Shown piece by piece: positions 43,376 through 51,765 of a stretch of 64,000 nucleotides of DNA (the first letter of the stretch is position 1; each line of letters begins with the position of its first letter). The notes beneath the pieces were generated by a model. That model made no database searches and was not told where the DNA came from. It saw nothing but the letters and a program-made list of their open reading frames with translations. The translations under genes were made by a program, and so were the position numbers. Location: contig CAVWKW010000001.1 in NCBI GenBank assembly GCA_963755705.1, positions 1,488,001-1,552,000 of the forward strand, in the 5' to 3' direction. The DNA comes from JBARDN01 sp963755705 (lineage in GTDB: Bacteria > Desulfobacterota > Binatia > Binatales > Binataceae).

Positions 43376-44014
43376 ATGACGCAGCGCGAATTCGAATCAC
43401 GGGTTAAGGGTGTCCCTCGAGTTACGCGCGGATTCCTCCACGGCCGTTGGTTGCGCCCGCTGGCTGAGCTCTTGTTCGGCGCCGCCTTGGTGCTCGTGCT
43501 GATCGCCGATGGCGACGGATTGCTCTCAATCCGCAGCACTCCGGTTTCGAAACAAACGGCGCAAAAGACCGCGATCGATGCTTTTGGCGCGGGGCATATG
43601 CACGCGGCCCGCGACCTCGTTAGACATTCCGGCGGCGCTGCTGATTCGAGGGTCGGGCGCGGCGTCGATTTCGATGTTGACGGATTTTTCGCCCGCGCAT
43701 GGGATGCGGCGATTTCCCGGATGCAACCCGTATTTGCCGCCGCGTCGGTGCCGGAGTTGCCCACGAGCATTGACGATCTGATCGATCAGGCGGCGGCCGC
43801 GGAGCGCGCATTCGCCAGGAACGTGGAAGATCTGTTTCCATCTTCCTCCGACGCGACCGCGATGAGTTTGAATTCCAATCTGCCGATGCTAGCCGGTGCC
43901 GGAGCTTTCGCGGCGCTGATCGCGTTATGCTTTGCGGCCGCGATGTTCATCAGCGCGAGACTTTCGCGCGGCGCTCGAACCCGCGCGGTCCGCCATGGAG
44001 CCCGGCATTCCTGA
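43376..44014 (+). CDS. hypothetical membrane protein
   Basis: A protein of about 212 residues with one N-terminal hydrophobic helix (LAELLFGAALVLVLIA) and one near the C-terminus (LPMLAGAGAFAALIALCFAAAMFI). The intervening 120 residues are soluble and rich in Ala, Asp and Arg. Both ends would be cytoplasmic or both outside, with the middle loop facing the other side. No family is recognised. ATG 43376 is preferred over GTG 43364 but neither has a strong ribosome site. A palindrome about 35 bases upstream may control it. Confidence 0.5.
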   Translation: MTQREFESRVKGVPRVTRGFLHGRWLRPLAELLFGAALVLVLIADGDGLLSIRSTPVSKQTAQKTAIDAFGAGHMHAARDLVRHSGGAADSRVGRGVDFDVDGFFARAWDAAISRMQPVFAAASVPELPTSIDDLIDQAAAAERAFARNVEDLFPSSSDATAMSLNSNLPMLAGAGAFAALIALCFAAAMFISARLSRGARTRAVRHGARHS

Positions 44015-44152
44015 GGCGCCCGGAGGGGGAAGCGGAAGCTTCGGGCCTCGCGCCGACATGCGCACGCGTCGGCGCGAGGCCCGATTCGCACAAGCTCTTT
44101 CTCGTTTGCCGCACTTGACGGGCAGACCCAAACCGGAAAGAAAATAGCGGTC

Positions 44153-45238
44153 ATGAGCACCGAACTTCCGCACCATCCGGGTCAAGCCGCGACTGAAAAG
44201 ACCGGTCCGAATGCGACCGTCGATTTGAACGGCCTCAGCCGGTTTATCATTGACCGCAAACTCGGCGATCCTGCCGGCCTGAAATGCGAGAACATCTCGT
44301 TCGGACATTCCAATGAGGTTCATCTGGTTCACTTCGCTGGCAACTCGTGGGCGCTCCGGCGTCCTCCCCGCGGGCCCTTGCTGCCCACCGCGCACGACGT
44401 TATGCGCGAGTATCGCGTGCTGAACGCGCTGCAGAACACCGTCGTGCCCGTGCCCCGGGTGTACGCCGGATGCGACGACGCCTCGTACATTGGCGCGCCG
44501 TTCTATCTCATGGAGTACATGAGTGGCGAGGTGATCCGCGCCGATGGCAAGCATTTCGCCAACACCCCGGCATTGCGCCGCAAAGTAAGCGAGGGGATGG
44601 TCGATCTGCTGATTGCGCTCCAGTCGGTCGATTGGAAAAAGGCGGGACTCGAAGGCTTTGGGCGTCCCGACGGATATCTCGAACGCCAGCTCAAGCGTTG
44701 GGTCGATCAGCTCGAGCGCACACTTCCGTATACCCGTCCGCTTCCGGTGATGGAGAAAGTTCGCGATTGGCTGCGCGATCGGCTGCCCGCCTCGCCGCCT
44801 GCGACGATCGTGCACGGCGACTTCAAGCTCGACAACGTGATGTGGGATCCGCGTAAGGCGCAGGTTCTCGCGGTGTTCGATTGGGAGATGTCCACGATCG
44901 GCGATCCGCTTGCGGACTTCGGCTGGATGCTGACCTACTGGCCGGATCCGGGTGACGCCAGCTCGCGCAGTGGAATCGTTTCGAGCATGGCGGCGGAAGA
45001 CGGATGGCTCCCGCGGCGGGAAATGATCTCACGCTACGAAAAGAAAACCGGCCGTACCATGAGCGACTTCGCCTTCTACCAGGCGTTCGCGATTTTCAAG
45101 CTCGCGATTATCATGGAGGGCAGCTACTCGCGTTTCGTGCGCGGACAGGCCGACGATCCTCTGTTCGCCGGATTGGTCGAGCGGGTGCCGGCTCTGGCCG
45201 ATGCGGCCTGGGCGGTCTGCAATTCGGCGCGGCGCTGA
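44153..45238 (+). CDS. phosphotransferase (APH-like, ACAD10/11-type kinase)
   Basis: A 361-residue kinase-fold protein. It has VHGDFKLDNVMWD with the catalytic Asp and metal-binding Asn, and VFDWEMSTIGDPLADFGWML with the DFG-like Asp, both typical of the aminoglycoside phosphotransferase family. The N-terminal ENISFGHSNEVHLV resembles the N-lobe loop. Members with this DWEMSTIGDPLADFGW motif are usually found with acyl-CoA dehydrogenases and phosphorylate hydroxyacyl-CoA, as in ACAD10/11, rather than antibiotics. No acyl-CoA dehydrogenase is next to it here, so the substrate is inference. Confidence 0.82.
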   Translation: MSTELPHHPGQAATEKTGPNATVDLNGLSRFIIDRKLGDPAGLKCENISFGHSNEVHLVHFAGNSWALRRPPRGPLLPTAHDVMREYRVLNALQNTVVPVPRVYAGCDDASYIGAPFYLMEYMSGEVIRADGKHFANTPALRRKVSEGMVDLLIALQSVDWKKAGLEGFGRPDGYLERQLKRWVDQLERTLPYTRPLPVMEKVRDWLRDRLPASPPATIVHGDFKLDNVMWDPRKAQVLAVFDWEMSTIGDPLADFGWMLTYWPDPGDASSRSGIVSSMAAEDGWLPRREMISRYEKKTGRTMSDFAFYQAFAIFKLAIIMEGSYSRFVRGQADDPLFAGLVERVPALADAAWAVCNSARR

Positions 45239-45297
45239 GTGCGCCGCCGGGTGGACGAAATAGCAGCGCCGCGGGCGCACGCTGCTATAGTGAGCGC

Positions 45298-45477
45298 ATG
45301 AGCCATTCGATCGTTCTGTCCGTGATCGCCGCGATAATCGGAATTATCTCAAGCGCGATCGTGCTGATCGTCGCGCTTGGAGTGTTGGGCTTCGTAATCC
45401 TGGCGATCGGAAAAGTGCTGAGCGCTTTTCACGACGTATTCGGCACCAAGCCGGCCCGCGAATTTCGCTCTCCTTAA
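45298..45477 (+). CDS. small membrane protein (possible)
   Basis: A 59-codon frame gives a protein with one long or two short hydrophobic segments (IVLSVIAAIIGIISSAIVLIVALGVLGFVILAI) followed by a short soluble tail (FHDVFGTKPAREFRSP). A TATAGTGAG sits just before the ATG, but no clear ribosome site does. It lies between the phosphotransferase and the Nudix gene. It has no recognised family, and it may not be expressed. Confidence 0.4.
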   Translation: MSHSIVLSVIAAIIGIISSAIVLIVALGVLGFVILAIGKVLSAFHDVFGTKPAREFRSP

Positions 45478-45506
45478 AATCCCTGATGTGAACCAGAGAG
45501 GTATCG

Positions 45507-46178
45507 ATGCCGGATTCGGAGCTGTTGGTCGAACTTGCGCGGTTTGTTGAGCGCGTGGCAGCGATTGCGCGCACCGGGCTTGCCTTCAAACCCGACGGTT
45601 ACGATTCGGAACGCTACGAGGAACTGCTGCACGAGGCCGCGCAACTGAGCGCGGCAATTGCGCACGGAAGCGCTCTGGACGCCGACGCAATCCGCAAGCG
45701 CTGGCGGGCGGAAGTAACCGACGGTTACGACGGTTACGTCACCCCGGGCGTCGGCTGCGGCGCGATCGCGTTCAATACTCGCGGCGAACTCCTGATGATG
45801 CAGCGCCCCACCGGCAAGTGGTGGTACCCGGGCGGCTTCTGCGACGTCGGATTGTCGCCGGCCGAGAACGTGGTCAAAGAAGCGCGCGAGGAGACCGGGC
45901 TCATCGTGCGGCCCGAGCGCTTGATGGCGGTTATCGACAGCCGCAAGTTCGGCTCACCGCGCAGGCAGATCTACTCGATGCTGTTTTACTGCACGGTCGA
46001 GGGCGGGGAGTTGCGGCCGAGCCCGCTCGAGGCGCTCGACGCGCGATTCTTTGCGCTCGACAATCTGCCGCGCGAGTTGCATCGCGAAGATCTCCGCTGG
46101 GTCGCGCTCGCGCGGGAATTTCACTTCGAGGGCCGCGTCGAGCCGCACTTCGATCCGTTCGAACCCGTTGCCAGATAA
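45507..46178 (+). CDS. Nudix hydrolase with N-terminal helical domain
   Basis: A 223-residue protein. The N-terminal 60 residues are helical (ELLVELARFVERVAAIARTG), as in the Nudix group with an extra N-terminal domain. The Nudix box is GGFCDVGLSPAENVVKEAREETG, which keeps the K-E-x-x-E-E core. The usual first Glu is Leu and the Arg is Lys, as is often seen in the YjhB-like (COG1051) ADP-ribose pyrophosphatase group. So it is probably a nucleotide-sugar or ADP-ribose hydrolase. The substrate is not fixed. The start follows GAGAGG. Confidence 0.82.
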   Translation: MPDSELLVELARFVERVAAIARTGLAFKPDGYDSERYEELLHEAAQLSAAIAHGSALDADAIRKRWRAEVTDGYDGYVTPGVGCGAIAFNTRGELLMMQRPTGKWWYPGGFCDVGLSPAENVVKEAREETGLIVRPERLMAVIDSRKFGSPRRQIYSMLFYCTVEGGELRPSPLEALDARFFALDNLPRELHREDLRWVALAREFHFEGRVEPHFDPFEPVAR

Positions 46179-46201
46179 TTTCGAAGATCGCTCGAGCGCA
46201 A

Positions 46202-46984
46202 TCAGATGGTCGAGGCGCGCAGCGCGACGCGGCTCGCGACGATAAACGCGACCAGCGCGAAACCGATCGTTATCGCCACCGAAAAATCGATCGCGGGCAA
46301 TCGCGAAATCATCCCCGGCTCGCCCAGATACAGCCCCTGCCGCAGCGCGGACATTCCATAGGTCAGAGGATTCAGGCGCATCGTCCACGCCAGGATCACC
46401 GGAGCGCCTTCGGCCGGGAAGAAGGCTCCCGAGAGAATCCATATCGGCAGCAGAATCAGGTTCATGATCGCGTGGAAGCCCTGCGTCGAGTCGATCCGCC
46501 ACGCGATGATGAGTCCCATGCAGGTGAGCGTGAACGCGATCAGCGCCATCATCGCGGTCGCGAACAGCACCGCCGGAAGGCTCAAATGGATTCCCGCAAA
46601 CGGCGCGAGAATCAAAAAGATGATTCCCTGCATCAGCGCCAGTGTGGTTCCGCCCAGCGCCTGCCCGAGCACCACCGTCACTCGCGAGATCGGAGCGACC
46701 AGCACGCCCTGCAGGAAACCCTCGCGCCGATCCTCGACGGTCGAGATAGTCGCGAAGATCGCCGTGAACAGCAGCACCATCACGATCACGCCGGGATAAA
46801 AATATTGCGCGTAATTCATTCCCGCCGGCATCCCGCTCGGCTTGAATGACGCCCTGAGTCCCGCGCCGAGCAGCAGCCAGAATACGAGCGGTTGCAAAAG
46901 TCCGCCGGCGAGCCGGCTGCGCTGGCGCACGAAGCGCGAGATCTCGCGCCACCACAAGGTTCCCGCTTGCAGGATAATTTCCAT
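46202..46984 (-). CDS. ABC-2 type transporter permease
   Basis: A 260-residue membrane protein with about six helices and the ABC-2 signature (LYYGMSALRQGL-like NPLTYGMSALRQGLYLGEP). The first part (LWWREISRFVRQRSRLAGGLLQPLVFWLLLGAGL) is the usual start of DrrB/NodJ-like permeases. It lies 7 bases after the ATPase gene and forms an exporter with it. The exported compound (drug, polysaccharide or lipid) is unknown. Confidence 0.88.
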   Translation of the reverse strand: MEIILQAGTLWWREISRFVRQRSRLAGGLLQPLVFWLLLGAGLRASFKPSGMPAGMNYAQYFYPGVIVMVLLFTAIFATISTVEDRREGFLQGVLVAPISRVTVVLGQALGGTTLALMQGIIFLILAPFAGIHLSLPAVLFATAMMALIAFTLTCMGLIIAWRIDSTQGFHAIMNLILLPIWILSGAFFPAEGAPVILAWTMRLNPLTYGMSALRQGLYLGEPGMISRLPAIDFSVAITIGFALVAFIVASRVALRASTI

Positions 46985-46991
46985 CGCGGGA

Positions 46992-47993
46992 TTACGCTTC
47001 CCCGTCCGCGGCGGGCGCCGCGAAAAACTGGTGCCCGGTCAGATGCACGAACGCATCTTCGAGAGTCGGCTTGCCGAACGACACGGAATCGATCTCGTCG
47101 CCGAAGGCCTCGACCACCTCACGCACCAGCTCGTGCCCGCGCGGACGCTCGATACGCACCGTGCCATCTACGATTTGGCTCTTGAGTTTCAGGCGCTGAA
47201 GCAATTTGCGCTGCAAGGCTTCCGGTGCCGCCGCGCGAATCGCCACCACGTCGCCGCCGACGCGCGCCTTGAGCTCTCCGGGCGGCGCCATCGCGACCAG
47301 CCGTCCGCCATCGAGGACCGCGATTCGGTCGCAGCGTTCCGCTTCCTCGAGGTAGTGCGTCGTCAGCACGACGGTGACTCCATCACGATCGCGCAGATAC
47401 CCCAGGTAGTTTGAAAACTCACGCCGCGCCGCCGGATCGAGTCCGGTGCTCGGCTCGTCGAGCAGCAGCAGGTCAGGCTTATGCAGCAGCGACTTGGCCA
47501 GTTCGACCCGCCGCTGCAAGCCGCCCGAAAGCGTCTCGACCAGATCGTTGGCGCGCGCCGCCAGTCCGAGCCGGCTCAGCGCAGCCGCGGCGTCCTCACG
47601 CAGCTTGCGTCCCCAGATTCCGTACAGGCGACCGTGATGCGCCAGGTTCTCGGCCACGGTCAGCTTCCCGTCCAGGCTCGGATGCTGAAACACAACGCCG
47701 AGCCGCCGCCGAACCGCGATCGTGTTATCGGCAAGGTCATGTCCCAGCAATACGGCGCGCCCCGACTGAACCGGCACCAGGGTCGAGAGCAACTTGAACA
47801 GCGTGGTTTTGCCGCCACCGTTGGGTCCGAGGAATCCGAAGATTTCGCCGTGAGCGATCGAGAACGACACGTCGGTCAGCGCGGCGCGCGCGCCGTAGTT
47901 GAAGCCGAGCACGCTCGCTTCGATCGCGGGCGCCGCAACCGCGCGCTCAGCCACCCTCGCGGCAACAGGATTTGCAGCTTGTATTGAGCTCAT
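46992..47993 (-). CDS. ABC transporter ATP-binding protein (DrrA/NodI-like)
   Basis: The ATPase subunit of 333 residues. Walker A is GPNGGGKTT, the signature is LSGGLQRRVELAKSLL, and Walker B is LLLLDEPSTGLDP, followed by LTTHYLEEAERCDRIAVLDGG. A C-terminal extension after the nucleotide domain (about 90 residues) is typical of DrrA-like exporter ATPases. An unusual N-terminal stretch of about 25 residues (NPVAARVAERAVAAPAIEA) precedes the domain. It is the first gene of the exporter operon, followed by the permease. Confidence 0.92.
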   Translation of the reverse strand: MSSIQAANPVAARVAERAVAAPAIEASVLGFNYGARAALTDVSFSIAHGEIFGFLGPNGGGKTTLFKLLSTLVPVQSGRAVLLGHDLADNTIAVRRRLGVVFQHPSLDGKLTVAENLAHHGRLYGIWGRKLREDAAAALSRLGLAARANDLVETLSGGLQRRVELAKSLLHKPDLLLLDEPSTGLDPAARREFSNYLGYLRDRDGVTVVLTTHYLEEAERCDRIAVLDGGRLVAMAPPGELKARVGGDVVAIRAAAPEALQRKLLQRLKLKSQIVDGTVRIERPRGHELVREVVEAFGDEIDSVSFGKPTLEDAFVHLTGHQFFAAPAADGEA

Positions 47994-48062
47994 CGCAAAA
48001 CGTCTGAAGGTTGATTATCACGCGCCGCGCGCGCGCCCGCAATCGCAAGGCACCGATTTGGG

Positions 48063-48803
48063 TTACGGATCTCCGAAGCCAGGAGGGCGCGAACCCTCCT
48101 CGGGCAGCCCGACCTCCGCGCGATGCCATCCGTCCTGGAACGCGGTCGAGCGCTGCTCGCCGGTGCCGTGGCCCCCGTGCGCACCCACGAAGTCGTCGCC
48201 GGTGAGCTGGTAATACTTCGTGATTTCGTCGGGATCGAGCCGCCGGATTCCGAGCCTTTCCATCGTGTAGCCGGCGAACTGATCGGCCGCCAGCTCTTTG
48301 CTCTCTTGCGGGACATATTGGTTGCCCGGCGCGAAATCGTCGTGTTGAAGATGGCCTTCCTCGTGCGCGAAAATTGCGTACAGCATCGGCGAGCGCGCGT
48401 CACCGGTGGTGATGTTCATCCAGTTGCCGAGCAGCGCCGACAGGAATTGGCGGTTATAAAAGATACATCCGTTGCTGTTCGCGTGCGGCGATATTTCCGC
48501 CACCGATTCATAGACCGGATAGCTGCTGCCGTTCATTTCGTTGAGTTGCGCGACGATCGATTTGTACGGCTCGGTGGCGGGTCGCGCCCGCTCTCCACAC
48601 GCGTTGATCACCGCGTCGCCCGCACCGGAGCCGGCGGCCTGTGATTGCGATGACCCGGCGGCCGGCGTCTTCTGATCGGAGTGGCGCTCGATCACTTGCC
48701 AATCGTCCTGCGCCCGCGCAAACCGCGCCGAGCCGCCGACAGCGAAGAGCACCAGCGCGAGACTCGCGCAGGCGTTGGCAACCAGGCGGGGGGTGTTTGC
48801 CAT
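48063..48803 (-). CDS. exported M48-like putative metalloprotease
   Basis: The start at 48803 follows AAGGA. The 246-residue product has a signal peptide (ACASLALVLFAVGGSARFARA), a Gln/Ser-rich linker, and then HEEGH (residues 147-151) with EELAAD-like ESKELAADQFAGY about 20 residues later. This is the HExxH...E-x-x-x-D pattern of M48-type zinc proteases. A conserved-looking CGERARPATEPY segment precedes it. It probably acts in the periplasm. The rest of the fold is small, so it is at most a compact or degenerate member of the family. Confidence 0.7.
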   Translation of the reverse strand: MANTPRLVANACASLALVLFAVGGSARFARAQDDWQVIERHSDQKTPAAGSSQSQAAGSGAGDAVINACGERARPATEPYKSIVAQLNEMNGSSYPVYESVAEISPHANSNGCIFYNRQFLSALLGNWMNITTGDARSPMLYAIFAHEEGHLQHDDFAPGNQYVPQESKELAADQFAGYTMERLGIRRLDPDEITKYYQLTGDDFVGAHGGHGTGEQRSTAFQDGWHRAEVGLPEEGSRPPGFGDP

Positions 48804-48924
48804 CTGAAGTCCTTCTAGATCCTGCGGATCGGCGATCCGGTCACCAAGACCGCCGCTGCATCTCGCACTACTCTTTGTATTACACCGCGGCGGACGGAGA
48901 AACGGGGACCGACTCGCGCGAGCT

Positions 48925-50073
48925 TTACGCCGAGGCCTCGAGCATCGCGCGCAGGCATTTCGCGGAATCGAAAAACTCGCACGCGAGCGACCGCGCCGCG
49001 TCGCTATGCGCCGCGTAATCGGCGTCGATCGCACGCACCGCCTCGAGCGCGCCAGCCATATCGGTGAAGGAAATCAGTCCGCGCCCCGATGCGACGCGTT
49101 CGCTGAAGCCAGTCTCTTCTGCGATCACCGGACGCCCGCTGGCCAGGTAACACGCGCTTCGATCGCTGAACCAACCCGTGCGAAGCTCGCGGTAAATCGG
49201 TTTGGGGCACAGAATCTCGGCGCGCGAGCGGCCGATATAGTCGCGATACGCTTCCGGCGTGGCGGCGACCGTGTGCGGCTCGACGATTGCCCATCCGCCA
49301 GCCCGCAGCATCGCGCGATCCCCAGCCGGATCGTCGTCGCCGATATTTGCCGCCAGCTCGAACGCGCGCCCGCTCAACCGCGGAAGATCCGCGTAGCGCA
49401 GGTAGGCGGTGCGCTTCGACGTGCTGAGCGTCCGGTCCTGGTACGGCAGCTCCTCCCAAGTCCACTGCGTGATCGAAGTAATCGGTGCGCTCGAGGGTGG
49501 TGGCGCTGCCCGCTCCCAGAGCGGCAGATAGACAAACGGCAGGAAAGGGCGCCATCGCACGCCCAGAGTCGGAACCTCGCAATCGGAATCTTGAATCTTT
49601 GTGCCCACCGTTAGAAACGCGTGGTGGCGATTTATCCCGAGGTCCCAGCTGAGCGCCGAGACCTGCAGATGGCCGGGGTCGGTGTCGATCAGCACGCGGC
49701 GGCCAAAGCGCGACAACAGCGGCTCGCGAATCGCGCAGCTAAGGCTCCAGAGCAAATCGGCGTCGGCGATCCGGCGCGAGATTTCCGCTCGCGGCATCCC
49801 GAACGCTTCGGCGCGCTCGAGGTCCTGGATGTCGGGATTTTCAAGCAGCAGAAGCGCGCAGCAATCCTCGAGATCGCAGGCGCGGATTCGCGCAAAGAAA
49901 TCGCGGATCAAGGCAAGATCGCGCGCGCGGTCGCCGCCCGACCTCAGAAGCTCGAGCCAGAACACCTGATGCCCCAGCGCGCGCAGGCCAAGCGGATATT
50001 GCAGGAACCACGACCAATGCCCTCCGCCGGGCGGATAAGAAGCGAGCGAGCCGTTGCCTAAAGCGATGAGCAT
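48925..50073 (-). CDS. glycosyltransferase-like protein
   Basis: A 382-residue soluble protein with an N-terminal half like GT-B enzymes (GNGSLASYPPGGGHWSWFLQYPLGLRALGHQVFWLELLRS). The C-terminal half ends in the GT4-like pattern (FSDRSACYLASGRPVIAEETGFSERVASGRGLISFTD), where the Glu-containing EETGF loop sits in the nucleotide-sugar site. The middle is not recognised. The sugar and acceptor are unknown. It lies upstream of the secreted M48-like gene but 120 bases away. Confidence 0.7.
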   Translation of the reverse strand: MLIALGNGSLASYPPGGGHWSWFLQYPLGLRALGHQVFWLELLRSGGDRARDLALIRDFFARIRACDLEDCCALLLLENPDIQDLERAEAFGMPRAEISRRIADADLLWSLSCAIREPLLSRFGRRVLIDTDPGHLQVSALSWDLGINRHHAFLTVGTKIQDSDCEVPTLGVRWRPFLPFVYLPLWERAAPPPSSAPITSITQWTWEELPYQDRTLSTSKRTAYLRYADLPRLSGRAFELAANIGDDDPAGDRAMLRAGGWAIVEPHTVAATPEAYRDYIGRSRAEILCPKPIYRELRTGWFSDRSACYLASGRPVIAEETGFSERVASGRGLISFTDMAGALEAVRAIDADYAAHSDAARSLACEFFDSAKCLRAMLEASA

Positions 50074-50189
50074 TGGGGGGCGCGCGGTTGGGAAACGGCG
50101 CGCTCACGTGATCTGTAACCGATGCATCGCGACGGCGATAGCGCCCGCGATCGTTGCCCGCGCGCGACGTTAACGGCACCGGCAGCCGC

Positions 50190-50233
50190 TTGTGCAATGA
50201 GCATCTGCTCACCTATAATAGAGCAACTGCTTT
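50190..50233 (+). promoter_or_regulatory. promoter with two TetR-type operator palindromes
   Basis: A perfect TATAAT (50214-50219) has TTGTGC (50190-50195) 18 bases upstream. A perfect 14-bp palindrome, TGAGCA-TC-TGCTCA, spans 50198-50211 in the spacer. A second imperfect copy, AGAGCA-AC-TGCTTT, spans 50220-50233 just after the -10. Their centres are 22 bp apart, two turns of DNA. The downstream operon encodes a TetR protein, so autoregulation is the likely purpose. Confidence 0.65.
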
Positions 50234-50256
50234 AGAGCACCAGAAGGGGACTCACA

Positions 50257-50973
50257 ATGCGAGCGTTGTCTTCAGATACCGAACGCGTCTTCCTGGCGCC
50301 TGGTGATTACGTCGATAGCGACCATCCTGTGATTCGGGCGTCGGCAAGAAACTTAACTCGAGGTGCAACGTCGCCGGCGGAAAAGGCGAAGGCCGTCTTC
50401 TATGCGGTGCGCGATCTGCACTACCACGCGGATGACTTCTCGGTTCTCGACAGCTATCGGGCGAGCAGCGTGCTGATGGCCGGCCATGGGTACTGCGTGG
50501 CTAAGGCATCCTTATTCGCAGCTTTGTGCCGTGCAGCTGAGATTCCGGCACGCCCAGCATTTGCCGACGTGCGCAATCATTTGGCGTCTCCAGATCTTCT
50601 CGAATTAATGGGTACTGATGTATTCGCCTGGCACGGTTATGTGGAGGTGCTGCTGGATGGCCGATGGATAAAGGTAAGCCCGACATTTGACGCCCCAATG
50701 TGCAAACAGCTCGGGGTTAAGCCGCTTGAGTTCGACGGCGTCTCGGACGCGTTGTTGCAGGATTTCGATGGGAGCGGCCGATCGATGACGTACGTTAAGG
50801 TCCACGGTGCGTTCGCCGATGTGCCCGCGCGCTTTCTCGCTTCTGAGATGCCGCGGCTCTATCCAAAGGTCAGCAAACTGATCGCGGCAGGCGGCTTCAA
50901 GTTGGACCCCGGGCGGGAACGGGCCTCGGCCGAAGCGAGATCGAAATGGTTCAATCCGGTGAGCGGGAACTGA
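50257..50973 (+). CDS. transglutaminase-like domain protein
   Basis: A 238-residue cytoplasmic protein. The Cys-His-Asp triad of the transglutaminase/protease fold can be read: Cys80 in GHGYCVAKASLFAALCR, His126 in VFAWHGYVEVLLDG and Asp145 in KVSPTFD. The enzyme could cleave or modify peptides. The substrate is unknown. AGAAGGGGA precedes the ATG. The TetR gene follows 6 bases later, and both are likely controlled by the palindromes upstream. Codon use is less GC-rich than in the neighbours. Confidence 0.78.
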   Translation: MRALSSDTERVFLAPGDYVDSDHPVIRASARNLTRGATSPAEKAKAVFYAVRDLHYHADDFSVLDSYRASSVLMAGHGYCVAKASLFAALCRAAEIPARPAFADVRNHLASPDLLELMGTDVFAWHGYVEVLLDGRWIKVSPTFDAPMCKQLGVKPLEFDGVSDALLQDFDGSGRSMTYVKVHGAFADVPARFLASEMPRLYPKVSKLIAAGGFKLDPGRERASAEARSKWFNPVSGN

Positions 50974-50979
50974 TCACAC

Positions 50980-51588
50980 ATGAGCGCCGGCTCCAGGGAA
51001 AAACTTGTCCAGACGCTCGAGAGGCTGATGAGCACTCAGGGACTCGCCCGCATCGGCACTCGCGACATTGCACGATCGGGCAAGTTTGCTGAGGGCACGC
51101 TTTACAAACATTTTAAAGGCAAGGATGACTTGGTCATCGAAGTTCTTGAGCGCAACCTTCCCGGCTTGCGCGAGGCGTTGCGTGACCTCCCTCTAAAGCT
51201 CGGGCTAGGAACGGTACAGGAAAACCTGCAGCATGTGGCGTACGCCGCGCTCAAGTATAGCGGGCAGATGGCGCCGCTTATCTGTTCGCTCTTCGCAGAC
51301 GTCGCACTCTTGCGAAAGACCAGAGAGAAGTTGCAGCGGATGCGCATTGGTCCGGACCGAAGTTTTGAAGTTCTTACGGCCTATATTTCCGCAGAGCAAC
51401 GATTGGGACGAGTCTCCGGGAAGATAGACGCCGAGGCGGCGTCCATACTGTTGTTCGACACTATTTTCGGGCTGGTAGTGTTCGACGCATTTGTAGGCCG
51501 GCGAACCAGCGCACTTCATCAGCGACGGCGAATCGACCAAATCGTAGCGACGTTGCTGGCAGGGCTCGAACCCCGGACCAGCGAATAG
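50980..51588 (+). CDS. TetR-family transcriptional regulator
   Basis: A 202-residue repressor. The N-terminal helix-turn-helix (residues about 8-55, RIGTRDIARSGKFAEGTLYKHFKGKDDL) is the classical TetR pattern, and the remaining helices form a ligand-binding domain with no recognisable ligand motif. It follows the transglutaminase gene in the same transcript. The two palindromes around the promoter are the likely binding sites. The ligand and the wider regulon are unknown. Confidence 0.85.
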   Translation: MSAGSREKLVQTLERLMSTQGLARIGTRDIARSGKFAEGTLYKHFKGKDDLVIEVLERNLPGLREALRDLPLKLGLGTVQENLQHVAYAALKYSGQMAPLICSLFADVALLRKTREKLQRMRIGPDRSFEVLTAYISAEQRLGRVSGKIDAEAASILLFDTIFGLVVFDAFVGRRTSALHQRRRIDQIVATLLAGLEPRTSE

Positions 51589-51678
51589 CGAAAAGGCTGC
51601 CATCGCGACAGCCGACCAGGCCGGCTGCGGCCGTTGCCCGGCTCGTGCGCGTCGGCTAATCGTTGAGCAACGCGCGCA

Positions 51679-51752
51679 GCCCCGTTAGCTCAGATGGATA
51701 GAGCACAGGATTCCTAATCCTGGGGCCGTGGGTTCGAATCCCGCACGGGGCA
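51679..51752 (+). tRNA. tRNA-Arg (anticodon CCU)
   Basis: A complete 74-base cloverleaf: acceptor GCCCCGT with ACGGGGC, D stem GCTC/GAGC, anticodon stem CAGGA/TCCTG with loop TTCCTAA (anticodon CCU), T arm GTGGG-TTCGAAT-CCCGC. The CCA end is not encoded. It reads AGG codons. No promoter or att repeat was found at its ends. Confidence 0.95.
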
Positions 51753-51765
51753 CTCTGTTCGATCT

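Noticed and set aside
51679..51752. tRNA-Arg as an integration site
   Set aside because: I found no copy of its 3' end nearby, no integrase and no change in gene style around it.
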